DNA from: Flavobacterium shii
GTDB taxonomy: Bacteria > Bacteroidota > Bacteroidia > Flavobacteriales > Flavobacteriaceae
NCBI RefSeq assembly: GCF_025847235.1
Contig: NZ_JAOZEW010000005.1
Location: 62,001-126,000, forward strand
DNA: 64,000 nucleotides
Direction: 5' to 3'
The position numbers were made by a program, and so were the translations under genes. Below, piece after piece: positions 40,683 through 49,617 of the stretch (its first letter is position 1; every line of letters begins with the position of its first letter). The notes under the pieces were generated by a model, which was given only the letters and a program-made list of their open reading frames with translations, was not told where the DNA came from and did no database searches.

Positions 40683-40709
40683 AAAAAACCACCAATTGGT
40701 GGTTTTTTA
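40683..40709. terminator. Bidirectional terminator after obg
   Basis: A perfect palindrome built on AACCACCAATTGGTGGTT flanked by A-run and T-run (40683-40708). It separates obg from the convergent barrel-protein gene and can serve both. Confidence 0.9.
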
Positions 40710-40730
40710 TTTTAATGGGGCAAGGTGTTT

Positions 40731-41261
40731 TTACAAACTGAAGTTTTTAGAAATACCAATGTTCATTGTTTTTCCAAAATTGAATCCAATACGTTCTTGT
40801 CTTGGGTCATTTTTGCCGTCAATATTGTCATAATTTAGTCCACCTATTGAAAAGTTTAATCCAAAACCTTTTTTCATGTTTATAAATAAAGCTGGTGTGA
40901 TATAAGCGTACATCCCTTTAGCGTCATTTATAGAGTTTTGTTGGTACCCAGATCCTATGTCTGCAAAAACAGCAAACGTTTCGTTAAGTGGTCTAGAGTA
41001 ACGAACGAATCCTCCAATTTTTTGATTGTTAGAATTGTCAGCAAGATCATTATGAATACTACCAATAGTAGCATCTACTCCAGCTGTCCAGTTCTCTGAA
41101 AATTGATAACCAAATCTAGGTGAAAATTCAAATGATTCAGCTTTTGCATCACCAATTTTTTCAGAAGAATATCCAACATTTCCTCCTACAAGTACTGAAC
41201 CTTTTTGTGCAGTAGCCATTGCAGAAACAACTAAAGCAACACATAATAGTAATTTTTTCAT
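40731..41261 (-). CDS. Small outer-membrane beta-barrel protein
   Basis: The 176-residue protein has a signal peptide (cleavage after AMATAQ, about residue 19) and about eight amphipathic strands (GGNVGYSS, FSPRFGYQFSENWTAGVDATIGS, IGGFVRYSRPLNETFAVFADIGSGYQQN), ending in a C-terminal strand NIGISKNFSL. This is the layout of eight-stranded OmpX/OmpA-like barrels. It has no periplasmic domain. It is a single gene with a -7 element at 41284-41291. Its function (porin, adhesion or structural) is unknown. Confidence 0.82.
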   Translation of the reverse strand: MKKLLLCVALVVSAMATAQKGSVLVGGNVGYSSEKIGDAKAESFEFSPRFGYQFSENWTAGVDATIGSIHNDLADNSNNQKIGGFVRYSRPLNETFAVFADIGSGYQQNSINDAKGMYAYITPALFINMKKGFGLNFSIGGLNYDNIDGKNDPRQERIGFNFGKTMNIGISKNFSL

Positions 41262-41283
41262 CTCTATATAAATTTAATTTATG

Positions 41284-41291
41284 CAAAAGTA
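41284..41291 (-). promoter_or_regulatory. -7 promoter element of the beta-barrel gene
   Basis: On the minus strand this reads TACTTTTG, a match to TAnnTTTG, 22 bases before the ATG. No -33 TTG at the expected distance; the surrounding DNA is almost pure A/T. Confidence 0.5.
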
Positions 41292-41520
41292 TAAATTTAT
41301 TTATAAGAAATTAATTATATATAATTAATTTTTAATAAATTATTTATTACATATTTAATTGTGAAATAAAATGAATTTTCTAAGATGTAATTGTTTTTGA
41401 ATCTGTGAAATTCACAAATATTAGGTGTAATTTGATTGATATGTTTATTTTTGGGATTGTGGCTACATGTTTAATTGTGAAAATGCACTATATTCGCGGA
41501 ACTAAAAATATTTAATACGT

Positions 41521-43665
41521 ATGAAAAAAATAATTTTATTTTTGACAATGTGCCTTATGGCTTTTCCTGTGAGAGCAGATGAAGGAATGTGGTTCTTGAT
41601 GTTTATCGAAAGATTGAACCATAGAGATATGGAAAAAATGGGCTTGCAACTTACAGCCGAAGAAATTTACAGTATCAACAATCATAGTTTAAAAGATGCT
41701 GTTGTACAATTTAATGGAGGTTGTACTGCCGAAATCGTTTCTAAAAACGGTTTAGTATTAACAAATCACCACTGTGGTTACGATGCTATTGCTGAACTTT
41801 CTACTGAAGAACAGAATTATTTAAAAAATGGATTCTGGGCAAAAGATAAAAGTGCCGAAATGAAACCAAAATCATTATATGTTCGTTTCTTCGTTCGTAT
41901 GGATGATGTTTCTAAAAGAATTTTATCAAAAGTAGATGATAAAATGACAGAAGCTGAAAGAAATAAAATTATTCAGCAAGAGATTGCTTTAATTGAAAAG
42001 GAAAACAATGAAGGCGGAAAATATACCGTTTCAGTTCGCCCTTTCTTTCAAGGAAATGAATACTATTACTTCGTTTATCAAGATTATAAAGATGTTCGTT
42101 TAGTAGGAACGCCACCAGAAAGTGTTGGAAAATTTGGAGGAGATACAGATAACTGGGAATGGCCACGTCATACTGGAGATTTTTCTATGTTTAGAGTATA
42201 TGCTGATAAAAATGGAAATCCTGCAGATTATTCTAAAGATAACGTGCCTTTAGAGCCTAAACATTACTTGCCAGTAAGTTTAAAAGGAGTAAAAGAAAAT
42301 GATTTTGCTATGATCTTAGGTTATCCGGGAAGAACAAACCGTTGGATGCCAGCTGGTGGAATCGAGCAAAACATAAAGTATGCTTATCCTGCTTGGGTTG
42401 AAGGTGCAAAAACCGGAATGGACCAAATGAAAAAGTATATGGATAAAGACGCAACTGTTCGTTTGCAATATGCATCTAAATATGCTTCTACAGCAAACTA
42501 TTGGAAAAACCGTCAGGGAATGATTGATGCTTTAACAAAAGCGGGAACAGTAGCTACTAAAACAGAACAAGAAGATAAGTTCTACGAATGGGCAACTAAA
42601 CCAGCTAATAAAGAAAAGTACGAAAATGTAATTCCAACGATTAATAGTTATTATAGAGAAACTAATTTAAAAGCGACTCACGATAATTACCTGATGCAAC
42701 TTTTGCGTACTTCAAGTTATGCGGCAGGACCTGCAAATTTAGGAAACGCATTAATTGCATATTACAAGGAAAACGATGCGAAAAAAGCAGAGATGTTACC
42801 TAAGATTAATGCTATGATTGAAAATATTTATGGAGAGTTTTATGCACCACTTGAAAAAGATGTATTAACGGCTCAATTGAATTTATACGCTGCTAAAGCT
42901 GCAGAGTATGGTTTAGCTCCACAAATAGCTAAAATGAAATCAGAGAATAATGGTGATTTTACTGCAGACGTTGTAAAAGCAACTGAAATGAGTTATTTTA
43001 CATCTAAAGATAAAGTACTAGCATTTATGGCTGATCCTAAACCATTGGCAATTGTACATGATCCATTGTATATTATCTCTAATGATTTACTGACTAAATA
43101 CCGTACAAAGACAGAGGGACAATTAAAAGCGGATGATGGATTTGCAGTTGCTTACAGAGAATTAGTGGAAGGTTTAAGAGTGTCTAAATTAAATACTATT
43201 AAATATCCAGATGCAAACTCTACTTTGAGATTGACTTACGGAAAAGTTCGTGCTTTACCAGAAGATAAGAGAAATGATGCTAAAACTAATAATTATACTA
43301 CAATGGCTGGTATGGTTAAAAAGTATAAAGCGGGTGACCAGGAATTTGATTTGCCAGCTAGATTATTAGAATTAAACAAAGCTAAAGACTTTGGTCAATA
43401 TGCAGATAAAGCTGGATATATGCCAGTGAATTTCTTAACAGATAATGATATTACAGGAGGAAATTCAGGTTCACCAGTTCTTAACGGAAAAGGAGAATTA
43501 ATCGGAATTGCTTTTGATGGTAATATCGAAGCTATGGCTGGAGATGTTATTTTTGATCCTAAATTACAAAGAACTATCAATGTTGATATTCGTTATGTAC
43601 TTTGGATTATCGATAAATATGCAGGAGCTAAACACATTGTTGATGAAATGACAATTGTGAAGTAA
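41521..43665 (+). CDS. S46-family dipeptidyl-peptidase (DPP7-like)
   Basis: The 714-residue protein has a signal peptide (cleavage after PVRA, about residue 19) and the S46 triad: His84 in LTNHHCGYDAI, Asp220 in WPRHTGDFS and Ser649 in GGNSGSPVLN. In this family the residue 18 after the catalytic serine separates DPP7 (Gly, hydrophobic P1) from DPP11 (Arg, acidic P1). Here it is Gly667 in AFDGN, favouring DPP7 specificity. The enzyme would release dipeptides in the periplasm for amino-acid nutrition, as in asaccharolytic Bacteroidota. It is transcribed alone, ending at the hairpin 43693-43716. Confidence 0.93.
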   Translation: MKKIILFLTMCLMAFPVRADEGMWFLMFIERLNHRDMEKMGLQLTAEEIYSINNHSLKDAVVQFNGGCTAEIVSKNGLVLTNHHCGYDAIAELSTEEQNYLKNGFWAKDKSAEMKPKSLYVRFFVRMDDVSKRILSKVDDKMTEAERNKIIQQEIALIEKENNEGGKYTVSVRPFFQGNEYYYFVYQDYKDVRLVGTPPESVGKFGGDTDNWEWPRHTGDFSMFRVYADKNGNPADYSKDNVPLEPKHYLPVSLKGVKENDFAMILGYPGRTNRWMPAGGIEQNIKYAYPAWVEGAKTGMDQMKKYMDKDATVRLQYASKYASTANYWKNRQGMIDALTKAGTVATKTEQEDKFYEWATKPANKEKYENVIPTINSYYRETNLKATHDNYLMQLLRTSSYAAGPANLGNALIAYYKENDAKKAEMLPKINAMIENIYGEFYAPLEKDVLTAQLNLYAAKAAEYGLAPQIAKMKSENNGDFTADVVKATEMSYFTSKDKVLAFMADPKPLAIVHDPLYIISNDLLTKYRTKTEGQLKADDGFAVAYRELVEGLRVSKLNTIKYPDANSTLRLTYGKVRALPEDKRNDAKTNNYTTMAGMVKKYKAGDQEFDLPARLLELNKAKDFGQYADKAGYMPVNFLTDNDITGGNSGSPVLNGKGELIGIAFDGNIEAMAGDVIFDPKLQRTINVDIRYVLWIIDKYAGAKHIVDEMTIVK

Positions 43666-43692
43666 AAAATAAATGTATTTTTTTAAATTAAG

Positions 43693-43723
43693 CCACCAAG
43701 ATTTTAATCTTGGTGGTTTTTTG
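43693..43723 (+). terminator. Intrinsic terminator of the S46 peptidase gene
   Basis: CCACCAAGATT (43693-43703), two-base centre, AATCTTGGTGG (43706-43716), then six T. The perfect 11-bp stem and T-tract start about 28 bases after the stop. Confidence 0.92.
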
Positions 43724-43833
43724 TTATTTTCTAATTTCAAGATGTATTACAAATAGCTTGGGTCTCAAAAACAAATTTTTGGACAAATTACTAATTTATA
43801 CTTAAAAAGAAATGATACGCTTTATATTTCCAC

Positions 43834-43841
43834 TATTTTTG
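43834..43841 (+). promoter_or_regulatory. -7 promoter element of the TPR gene, predicted leaderless start
   Basis: TATTTTTG matches TAnnTTTG. The last G is five bases before the ATG at 43846, so transcription should start at or beside the initiation codon. No convincing -33 TTG. Confidence 0.55.
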
Positions 43842-43845
43842 AAGA

Positions 43846-44541
43846 ATGAAACAAATGGTGCTTATCTTTCTTTTATTTCCTATCTTAATTTGGTCACAAT
43901 CCAATTTTGAGAAGGCAGAAAAGTTGTTTGAGATACAGAAATTTGATAAAGCCAAAACTCTTTTTGAAACTGTTTTAAAAGAGAATCCGTCAGATTTAAA
44001 AACACTCGAATATTTAGGAGATATATCCAGTCATAATAAAGAGTGGGATCAAGCTGTAGGTTATTATAAAAAAATGAAGCAATTGAATCCTTTCGAAGCT
44101 AATTATTTCTATAAATACGGTGCTGCTTTAGGTATGAAAGCATTAAATGTAAGCAAGTTAAAAGCTTTTGGAATGATTGATGAGATAAGGGGATCTTTTG
44201 AAAAAACGATTGTACTTAATCCAAAACATATAGAAGCACGCTGGGCACTTATAGAAATGAATTTGGAATTGCCTGGAATAGCAGGTGGAAGTCAGGCTAA
44301 GGCGATAAAATACTCGGATGAATTACTGAGATTGTCATCAATAGACGGATATTTATCCAGAGGACATATTGATGAATATTTTAAAAGATATTCGGATGCA
44401 GAAAGACAGTATAAACATGCAATCATTGTAAGTAAATCAAAAAAGAGTTATCAAATGTTAGCTAGTTTATATCAAAAAAAAATGAATCAACCTGCAAAGG
44501 CTAAAAGTGTTTTAGAAGAATATAGAAAAAATCAACATTGA
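43846..44541 (+). CDS. Exported tetratricopeptide-repeat protein
   Basis: The 231-residue protein has a short signal peptide (hydrophobic MVLIFLLFPILIWSQ, cleavage about residue 18) followed by three to four TPR units (FEKAEKLFEIQKFDKAKTLFETVLKENP, LKTLEYLGDISSHNKEWDQAVGYYKKMKQLNP, YSDAERQYKHAIIVSKSKKSY). TPRs mediate protein-protein contacts. The partner is unknown. It is 41 bp upstream of the Mur ligase gene and may be the first gene of the cluster that runs to 48084. Confidence 0.82.
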   Translation: MKQMVLIFLLFPILIWSQSNFEKAEKLFEIQKFDKAKTLFETVLKENPSDLKTLEYLGDISSHNKEWDQAVGYYKKMKQLNPFEANYFYKYGAALGMKALNVSKLKAFGMIDEIRGSFEKTIVLNPKHIEARWALIEMNLELPGIAGGSQAKAIKYSDELLRLSSIDGYLSRGHIDEYFKRYSDAERQYKHAIIVSKSKKSYQMLASLYQKKMNQPAKAKSVLEEYRKNQH

Positions 44542-44582
44542 TTAATCAACCAAAATAATAAACGAATAACCGTAAAACTAAA

Positions 44583-45944
44583 ATGAGAACACATTTTATA
44601 GCCATAGGTGGAAGCGCCATGCACAATCTAGCATTAGCATTACTTAATAAAGGATTTCAAGTTACTGGTAGTGATGATGCAATTTTTGAACCTTCAAAAT
44701 CACGTCTATTAAGAAAAGGAATATTACCTCATGAAATGGGATGGTTTCCAGAAAAAATAACATCTGATATTGAGGCTGTAATTTTAGGAATGCACGCAAA
44801 GGTTGATAATCCAGAACTGTTGAAAGCTCAGGAATTAGGGTTGAAAATTTATTCTTATCCGGAATTTTTATACGAACAGTCAAAAAATAAGACACGAGTT
44901 GTCATTGGTGGTTCTCATGGTAAAACAACAATTACTTCAATGATTCTGCATGTTATGCATTATCATAATATTGATGTTGATTATATGGTTGGAGCACAAT
45001 TAGAAGGTTTTGATACAATGGTACATCTTACCGAAAAGAACGATTTTATGGTTCTTGAGGGAGATGAATATTTGTCATCTCCAATCGACAGAAGACCAAA
45101 GTTTCATTTATATCAGCCTAATATTGCTTTGATTTCTGGAATCGCATGGGATCACATTAATGTGTTTCCAACATATGAAAACTATGTAGAACAGTTTGAA
45201 ATCTTTATTGGAAGAATTACAAATGGAGGAATATTAGTTTATAATGAAAATGATCCGGAAGTAAAACGCGTTGCAGAAGCAGCTACCAATCCAATTCGAA
45301 AACTAGCATATCACACACCAAATTATACAGTGAGTGATGGGATAACTCTCTTGGAGACTCCAGAAGGAAATATGCCAATAGAGGTCTTTGGTGCGCATAA
45401 TTTAAATAATCTTGCTGGAGCAAAATGGATTTGCCAGAATATGGGCGTCGATGAAGCCGATTTTTATGAAGCAATTGCGAGTTTTAAAGGAGCATCAAAG
45501 CGTTTAGAGAAAATAGCCGAAAGTAAAAATAAGGTTGCTTATAAAGATTTTGCTCATTCACCTAGTAAGGTTGCTGCAACTACAAAAGCTGTGAAAGAAC
45601 AATATCCAAATCGTAAATTAATTGCTTGTTTAGAACTGCATACGTATAGTAGTTTAAATGCCGAGTTTTTAAAAGAGTATGAAGGAGCGTTAGAATATGC
45701 AGATGTTGCAGTTGTTTTTTATTCTCCGGATGCTGTAAAAATTAAGCAACTCGAAGAAGTGACTTATGAGCAAATTGCCACAGCTTTTAATCGTAAAGAT
45801 TTAATCATTTATACAAATCCAAAAGATTTTAAAGATTACCTTTTCGATCTAAATTTAGATAACTCAGCTTTGTTGTTAATGAGTTCTGGGAATTATGGAG
45901 GATTGAATTTTGATGATGTAAAAGGATTAATTACAATATTATAA
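44583..45944 (+). CDS. Mur ligase family protein (Mpl-like peptidoglycan recycling ligase)
   Basis: The 453-residue protein has the MurC/Mpl domain order. It has an N-terminal Rossmann-like part (FIAIGGSAMHNLALALLNKGFQVTGSDD), an ATP-binding P-loop GGSHGKTTIT (about 109-118), the WDHINVFPT block near residue 197, and the C-terminal AHSPSKVAATTKAVKEQYP block near 323 (the DDYAHHP region of MurC). The change from AHHP to AHSP and the length of about 450 suit Mpl, which attaches recycled tripeptide to UDP-MurNAc, better than MurC. It is tightly clustered with radC and a HAD phosphatase. Distinguishing Mpl from MurC needs an alignment. Confidence 0.85.
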   Translation: MRTHFIAIGGSAMHNLALALLNKGFQVTGSDDAIFEPSKSRLLRKGILPHEMGWFPEKITSDIEAVILGMHAKVDNPELLKAQELGLKIYSYPEFLYEQSKNKTRVVIGGSHGKTTITSMILHVMHYHNIDVDYMVGAQLEGFDTMVHLTEKNDFMVLEGDEYLSSPIDRRPKFHLYQPNIALISGIAWDHINVFPTYENYVEQFEIFIGRITNGGILVYNENDPEVKRVAEAATNPIRKLAYHTPNYTVSDGITLLETPEGNMPIEVFGAHNLNNLAGAKWICQNMGVDEADFYEAIASFKGASKRLEKIAESKNKVAYKDFAHSPSKVAATTKAVKEQYPNRKLIACLELHTYSSLNAEFLKEYEGALEYADVAVVFYSPDAVKIKQLEEVTYEQIATAFNRKDLIIYTNPKDFKDYLFDLNLDNSALLLMSSGNYGGLNFDDVKGLITIL

Positions 45945-45951
45945 TTTTTTG

Positions 45952-46647
45952 ATGAAAGAAAGTTCTTTTTTATCTATAAGCAATTGGTCAGAAGATGATA
46001 AGCCACGTGAAAAATTAATGCTTAAAGGCAAAAATGTTTTAAGTGATGCCGAATTGATCGCTATTTTGATTGGTTCGGGAAGCAGAAATGAATCGGCAGT
46101 TGGTTTAAGTAAAAGAATTTTATCAAGCGTAGATAATAATTTAAATGCATTGGGTAAATTATCTATTGCACAATTAATAAATTTTAAAGGAATAGGTGAG
46201 GCAAAAGCAATTTCTATTATAGCAGCCGCCGAATTAGGAAGACGCAGAAGAGCCGAAGATGTAGCAGAATTAATTAAGATTACATCGAGTAGAATTATTT
46301 TTGAAATCATGCAACCTATCATTGGCGAATTGTCACATGAGGAATTTTGGATTATCTATTTAAATAATTCAAATAATGTTATCTCAAAATCACAACTTAG
46401 TAAAGGAGGTATAACCGGGACTATTGTCGATGTGAGATTGGTTTATAAAATGGCTCTCGAAATAGGAGCTATATCTTTGATTTTATGTCATAATCATCCC
46501 TCGGGATCATTAATTCCCAGTGATTCGGATAAACAGATTACAGAAAAGCTTAAATTGGCAGGCGATAGCCTAGATATAAAAGTACTAGATCATTTAATAA
46601 TTACAGAAACTGGATATTGTAGTTTCGTAGATGAAGGAATTTTTTAA
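45952..46647 (+). CDS. radC: RadC-family JAB-domain protein
   Basis: From the ATG at 45952 the protein has 231 residues (a TTG directly before it would add one). The N-terminal half contains a helix-hairpin-helix-like region (LMLKGKNVLSDAELIAILIGSGS, then LINFKGIGEAKAISIIAAAELG). The C-terminal half is the JAB/MPN metalloprotease fold, with the zinc motif CHNHPSGSLIPSDSD (about residues 181-195). The family was once linked to DNA repair, but the role is uncertain. The gap to the ligase gene upstream is 7 bp and the HAD gene follows 2 bp after the stop. Confidence 0.92.
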   Translation: MKESSFLSISNWSEDDKPREKLMLKGKNVLSDAELIAILIGSGSRNESAVGLSKRILSSVDNNLNALGKLSIAQLINFKGIGEAKAISIIAAAELGRRRRAEDVAELIKITSSRIIFEIMQPIIGELSHEEFWIIYLNNSNNVISKSQLSKGGITGTIVDVRLVYKMALEIGAISLILCHNHPSGSLIPSDSDKQITEKLKLAGDSLDIKVLDHLIITETGYCSFVDEGIF

Positions 46648-46649
46648 GA

Positions 46650-47342
46650 ATGAAAAATAATAACATAATTACAGATGTGTTTTTTGATTTAGATCACACA
46701 CTTTGGGACTTTGATAAAAATTCAGAGTTAGCATTTGGAACTATTTTAAAAAAGAACCACCCAACAATTGAAATGAAAGATTTTATCGAAAAATATTTAC
46801 CGATAAACCAGGAATGTTGGAGATTGTACCAGAATGACAAAATTTCGCATGAAGAATTGCGTTATAATAGATTGAAACACACTTTTGATGCTTTGAATTA
46901 CAACGTTTCGGATGTATTAATTGATGAGATGGCAGAAGAATATATTCAGTTATTGCCAGAAAGTAATCATCTTTTTGATGGGGCAATAGAAATTTTAGAA
47001 TATTTAAAAGATAAATACAGGCTGCATATCATCACAAATGGATTTGCAGAGGTTCAGACTAAGAAAATAAATAATTCTAAGATAGCTACCTATTTTCAAA
47101 CAATAACAAATTCTGAAAAAGCAGGTGTGAAGAAGCCTAATCCTATTATTTTTGAATATGCTTTAAATTCTGCTAACTCTAAAAGAGAAAATAGTATTAT
47201 GATTGGAGATTGTTTGGAGGCCGATATTCAAGGAGCTTTGAATGCCGGAATAGATGCGATCTTTTTTAATGATAAAAAAATTCAAGCTCCACAAAATATT
47301 AAGCAAATTAATTATTTATTAGAACTAAAAAAATATTTATAA
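46650..47342 (+). CDS. HAD-superfamily hydrolase, YjjG-like (noncanonical nucleotide phosphatase)
   Basis: The 230-residue protein starts with HAD motif I DVFFDLDHTLWDFD (nucleophile Asp12 in FDLDHT). Motif II is HIITNGF near 129-135, the Lys of motif III is in KAGVKKPNP near 153-161, and motif IV is IGDCLEADIQGA near 187-198. FDLDHTLWDF and the helical cap agree with the YjjG/TIGR02254 group, which dephosphorylates pyrimidine and non-canonical nucleoside monophosphates. It lies 2 bp after radC. Confidence 0.85.
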   Translation: MKNNNIITDVFFDLDHTLWDFDKNSELAFGTILKKNHPTIEMKDFIEKYLPINQECWRLYQNDKISHEELRYNRLKHTFDALNYNVSDVLIDEMAEEYIQLLPESNHLFDGAIEILEYLKDKYRLHIITNGFAEVQTKKINNSKIATYFQTITNSEKAGVKKPNPIIFEYALNSANSKRENSIMIGDCLEADIQGALNAGIDAIFFNDKKIQAPQNIKQINYLLELKKYL

Positions 47343-47346
47343 AATT

Positions 47347-48084
47347 ATGAAAACAAGATTTCTATTATTTATGATATTCGTATCTAGTTATGGTTTCTCT
47401 CAATCAATTAATGATTACCGAGCAGTTATTATTCCATTGAAATATGATTTTATGAAGTCGGATAATCAATATAGATTGGCCACACTCACTAAATTAAATC
47501 TGAATAAATCAGGTTTTGAAGCTTTTTATGCAAATGAAGTTATTCCACATGATTACAATAGATGTGACCTTTTATATGTAGATGTGATAAAGGAAAATGG
47601 ATTTTTAATAACGAAATTATATGTAGCTCTTAAAGATTGTTATGGTAAAGTTGTTTTCGAATCTCAAATCGGAAAAAGTAAAGTAAAAGAATACGATGCT
47701 GCATATGCTGAGGCATTAAATGAAGCTTTTGCATCGATAACTGCTTTAAGATATAAGTATAATGGTAAAGTCGCAACAAATACTACAGGTTCTGTGACTG
47801 CGGTTGCTACTCCAGTTACTTCATCGACTAATGCAGTTGTAAACTCGGTAGTAAATAATAATGATCCCAATTTATTGTATGCACAACCTACAGAAACAGG
47901 TTATCAGTTAATTGATAAAACTCCAAAAGTAGTTATGAAATTAATGAAAACTTCTCGTCCCGATTCTTTTATTGCTATAAAAGGGGATGTTCAGGGTTCT
48001 CTAAATGCTAAAGACAATGAATGGTACTTCGAGTATTATCAAAACGATAAATTAGTTTCAGAAAAAGTATCAGTAAAGTTTTAA
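47347..48084 (+). CDS. Exported protein of unknown function, 245 residues
   Basis: A signal peptide (MKTRFLLFMIFVSSYGFSQ, cleavage about residue 19) precedes a mature domain starting INDYRAVIIPLKYDFMKSDNQYRLATLTKLNLNKSGFEAFY. A Thr/Ser/Val-rich linker (about 139-167) separates it from a C-terminal beta-rich domain ending KLVSEKVSVKF. No family was recognised. It is the last gene of the 44583-48084 cluster (4 bp after the HAD gene) and converges on rarA without an obvious terminator between the stops (17 bp). Confidence 0.72.
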   Translation: MKTRFLLFMIFVSSYGFSQSINDYRAVIIPLKYDFMKSDNQYRLATLTKLNLNKSGFEAFYANEVIPHDYNRCDLLYVDVIKENGFLITKLYVALKDCYGKVVFESQIGKSKVKEYDAAYAEALNEAFASITALRYKYNGKVATNTTGSVTAVATPVTSSTNAVVNSVVNNNDPNLLYAQPTETGYQLIDKTPKVVMKLMKTSRPDSFIAIKGDVQGSLNAKDNEWYFEYYQNDKLVSEKVSVKF

Positions 48085-48101
48085 GTTACTTTTCTTCGGA
48101 A

Positions 48102-49379
48102 TTAATAACCGTATTTATTTTTCCAACGATTTCTCAAAAATTCCCGGTTGCTATTCTCTCTAGAGTTGTTACCGGGATTATATAATACAGTCTCAGATAT
48201 TGCATCTGGTAAAAACTCCTGTTCTGCAAAATTATTGGCGTAGTCGTGTGAATATTTGTAATCGTCACCATAACCCAGTTCTTTCATTAATTTTGTCGGA
48301 GCGTTGCGCAAATGAATCGGTACGGGTAGATCTCCAGTTTGTTTTACCAATTGTTGTGCGCTGCCAATTGCCATGTACGAGGCATTGCTTTTTGGTGATG
48401 TCGCCAAATAGATAGCGCATTGGCTTAATATTATCCTGCTTTCTGGATAACCTATTGTTGTAACGGCTTGAAAAGTATTATTGGCCATTATAAATGCCGT
48501 AGGATTTGCATTTCCTATGTCTTCACTAGAAAGAATAAGCATTCTTCGAGCGATGAATTTAACATCTTCACCACCTTCAATCATCCTGGCAAGCCAATAT
48601 ACCGCTCCATTAGGATCGCTTCCGCGAATAGATTTTATAAATGCCGAAACGATATCATAATGCTGTTCGCCACTTTTGTCATATAAAACAGTGTTTTGTT
48701 GCACTAACTCAAATACGCGATCGTTGGAGATTGTAATCTCATCGTCTGGTGATGCATTTACGACCAATTCGAAAATGTTCAATAGTTTTCTTCCATCTCC
48801 GCCAGAAAGTCTCAATAAGGCTTCTGTTTCTTTTAGGTTGATCTTCTTTGTCGCCATAACAACATCAGTTTTCATGGCTCGATGTAATAATAACTCTAAG
48901 TCTGTTTTTGTAAAAGCATTCAGGATATAAACCTGGCAACGTGACAATAGTGCAGGGATTACTTCAAAACTTGGGTTTTCGGTTGTTGCTCCAATGAGCG
49001 TAATCCAGCCTTTTTCTACTGCAGCCAAAAGAGAATCTTGTTGCGATTTGCTAAATCGATGAATCTCATCAATAAATAAAATAGGATTTTTGGCAGTAAA
49101 TAGACCACCGCTTTGTTTGGCTTTTTCTATAACATCACGAATGTCTTTTACGCCAGAGTTAATTGCACTCAAGATGTAAAAAGGACGTTTTGATTCTTGC
49201 GCAATAATTTGTGCCAAGGTTGTTTTTCCTGTACCTGGAGGTCCCCAGAATAGCAATGAAGGTATAATTCCTTTTGCAATTTGTTGCGTTAATGAACCGT
49301 TTGGTCCAACCAAATGACTTTGACTAATGTAGTCTTCTAATTTCTGTGGTCTTATGCGTTCTGCTAATGGTGCTTCCAT
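48102..49379 (-). CDS. rarA: Replication-associated recombination protein A (AAA+ ATPase)
   Basis: The 425-residue RarA/MgsA protein acts at stalled replication forks. It has an N-terminal [19 protein letters not shown] signature, Walker [13 protein letters not shown] (about 44-55), Walker [14 protein letters not shown] (about 97-109) and sensor 1 [13 protein letters not shown] (about 128-140). A C-terminal tetramerisation domain holds [22 protein letters not shown] (about 245-266). Relatives include human WRNIP1. It is transcribed alone from an unrecognised promoter in the AT-rich gap to the rhomboid gene. Confidence 0.96.
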   Translation of the reverse strand: MEAPLAERIRPQKLEDYISQSHLVGPNGSLTQQIAKGIIPSLLFWGPPGTGKTTLAQIIAQESKRPFYILSAINSGVKDIRDVIEKAKQSGGLFTAKNPILFIDEIHRFSKSQQDSLLAAVEKGWITLIGATTENPSFEVIPALLSRCQVYILNAFTKTDLELLLHRAMKTDVVMATKKINLKETEALLRLSGGDGRKLLNIFELVVNASPDDEITISNDRVFELVQQNTVLYDKSGEQHYDIVSAFIKSIRGSDPNGAVYWLARMIEGGEDVKFIARRMLILSSEDIGNANPTAFIMANNTFQAVTTIGYPESRIILSQCAIYLATSPKSNASYMAIGSAQQLVKQTGDLPVPIHLRNAPTKLMKELGYGDDYKYSHDYANNFAEQEFLPDAISETVLYNPGNNSRENSNREFLRNRWKNKYGY

Positions 49380-49434
49380 TTTGTAAAATTACTATTTTCA
49401 ATTTTAATTTATTACCTCATTTAGTTTTTTTAGG

Positions 49435-49513
49435 AGCTAATTCCAGCTATTCACTATATCTTTATTGTTGCAAAAAGAGCAACAATAAAGGATGCCGTTC
49501 CTATCTGGGCTAT
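49435..49513. repeat. Hairpin-centred intergenic repeat element
   Basis: A perfect 11-bp stem TTTATTGTTGC (49461-49471) and GCAACAATAAA (49479-49489) sits between a left flank CCAGCTATTCACTATATC (49443-49460) and a right flank starting GGATGCCGTTCCTATCTGGG (49490-49509) and ending CTAT. I recall intergenic repeats with this build (variable stem between GCTATTC-CTATATC and GGATGCCG-GGGCTA flanks) from Flavobacterium genomes, but this was not checked. It is one of the few GC-richer spots in the gap between rarA and the rhomboid gene. Confidence 0.55.
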
Positions 49514-49617
49514 GAATGATGATTTTTACCAGGCTAGTATCTGACAAAATAGCATTAAATTTATTTTGGATGAATTTTTGACTAAATTTAAAATGACTAA
49601 TATTAATAAAAACAATA

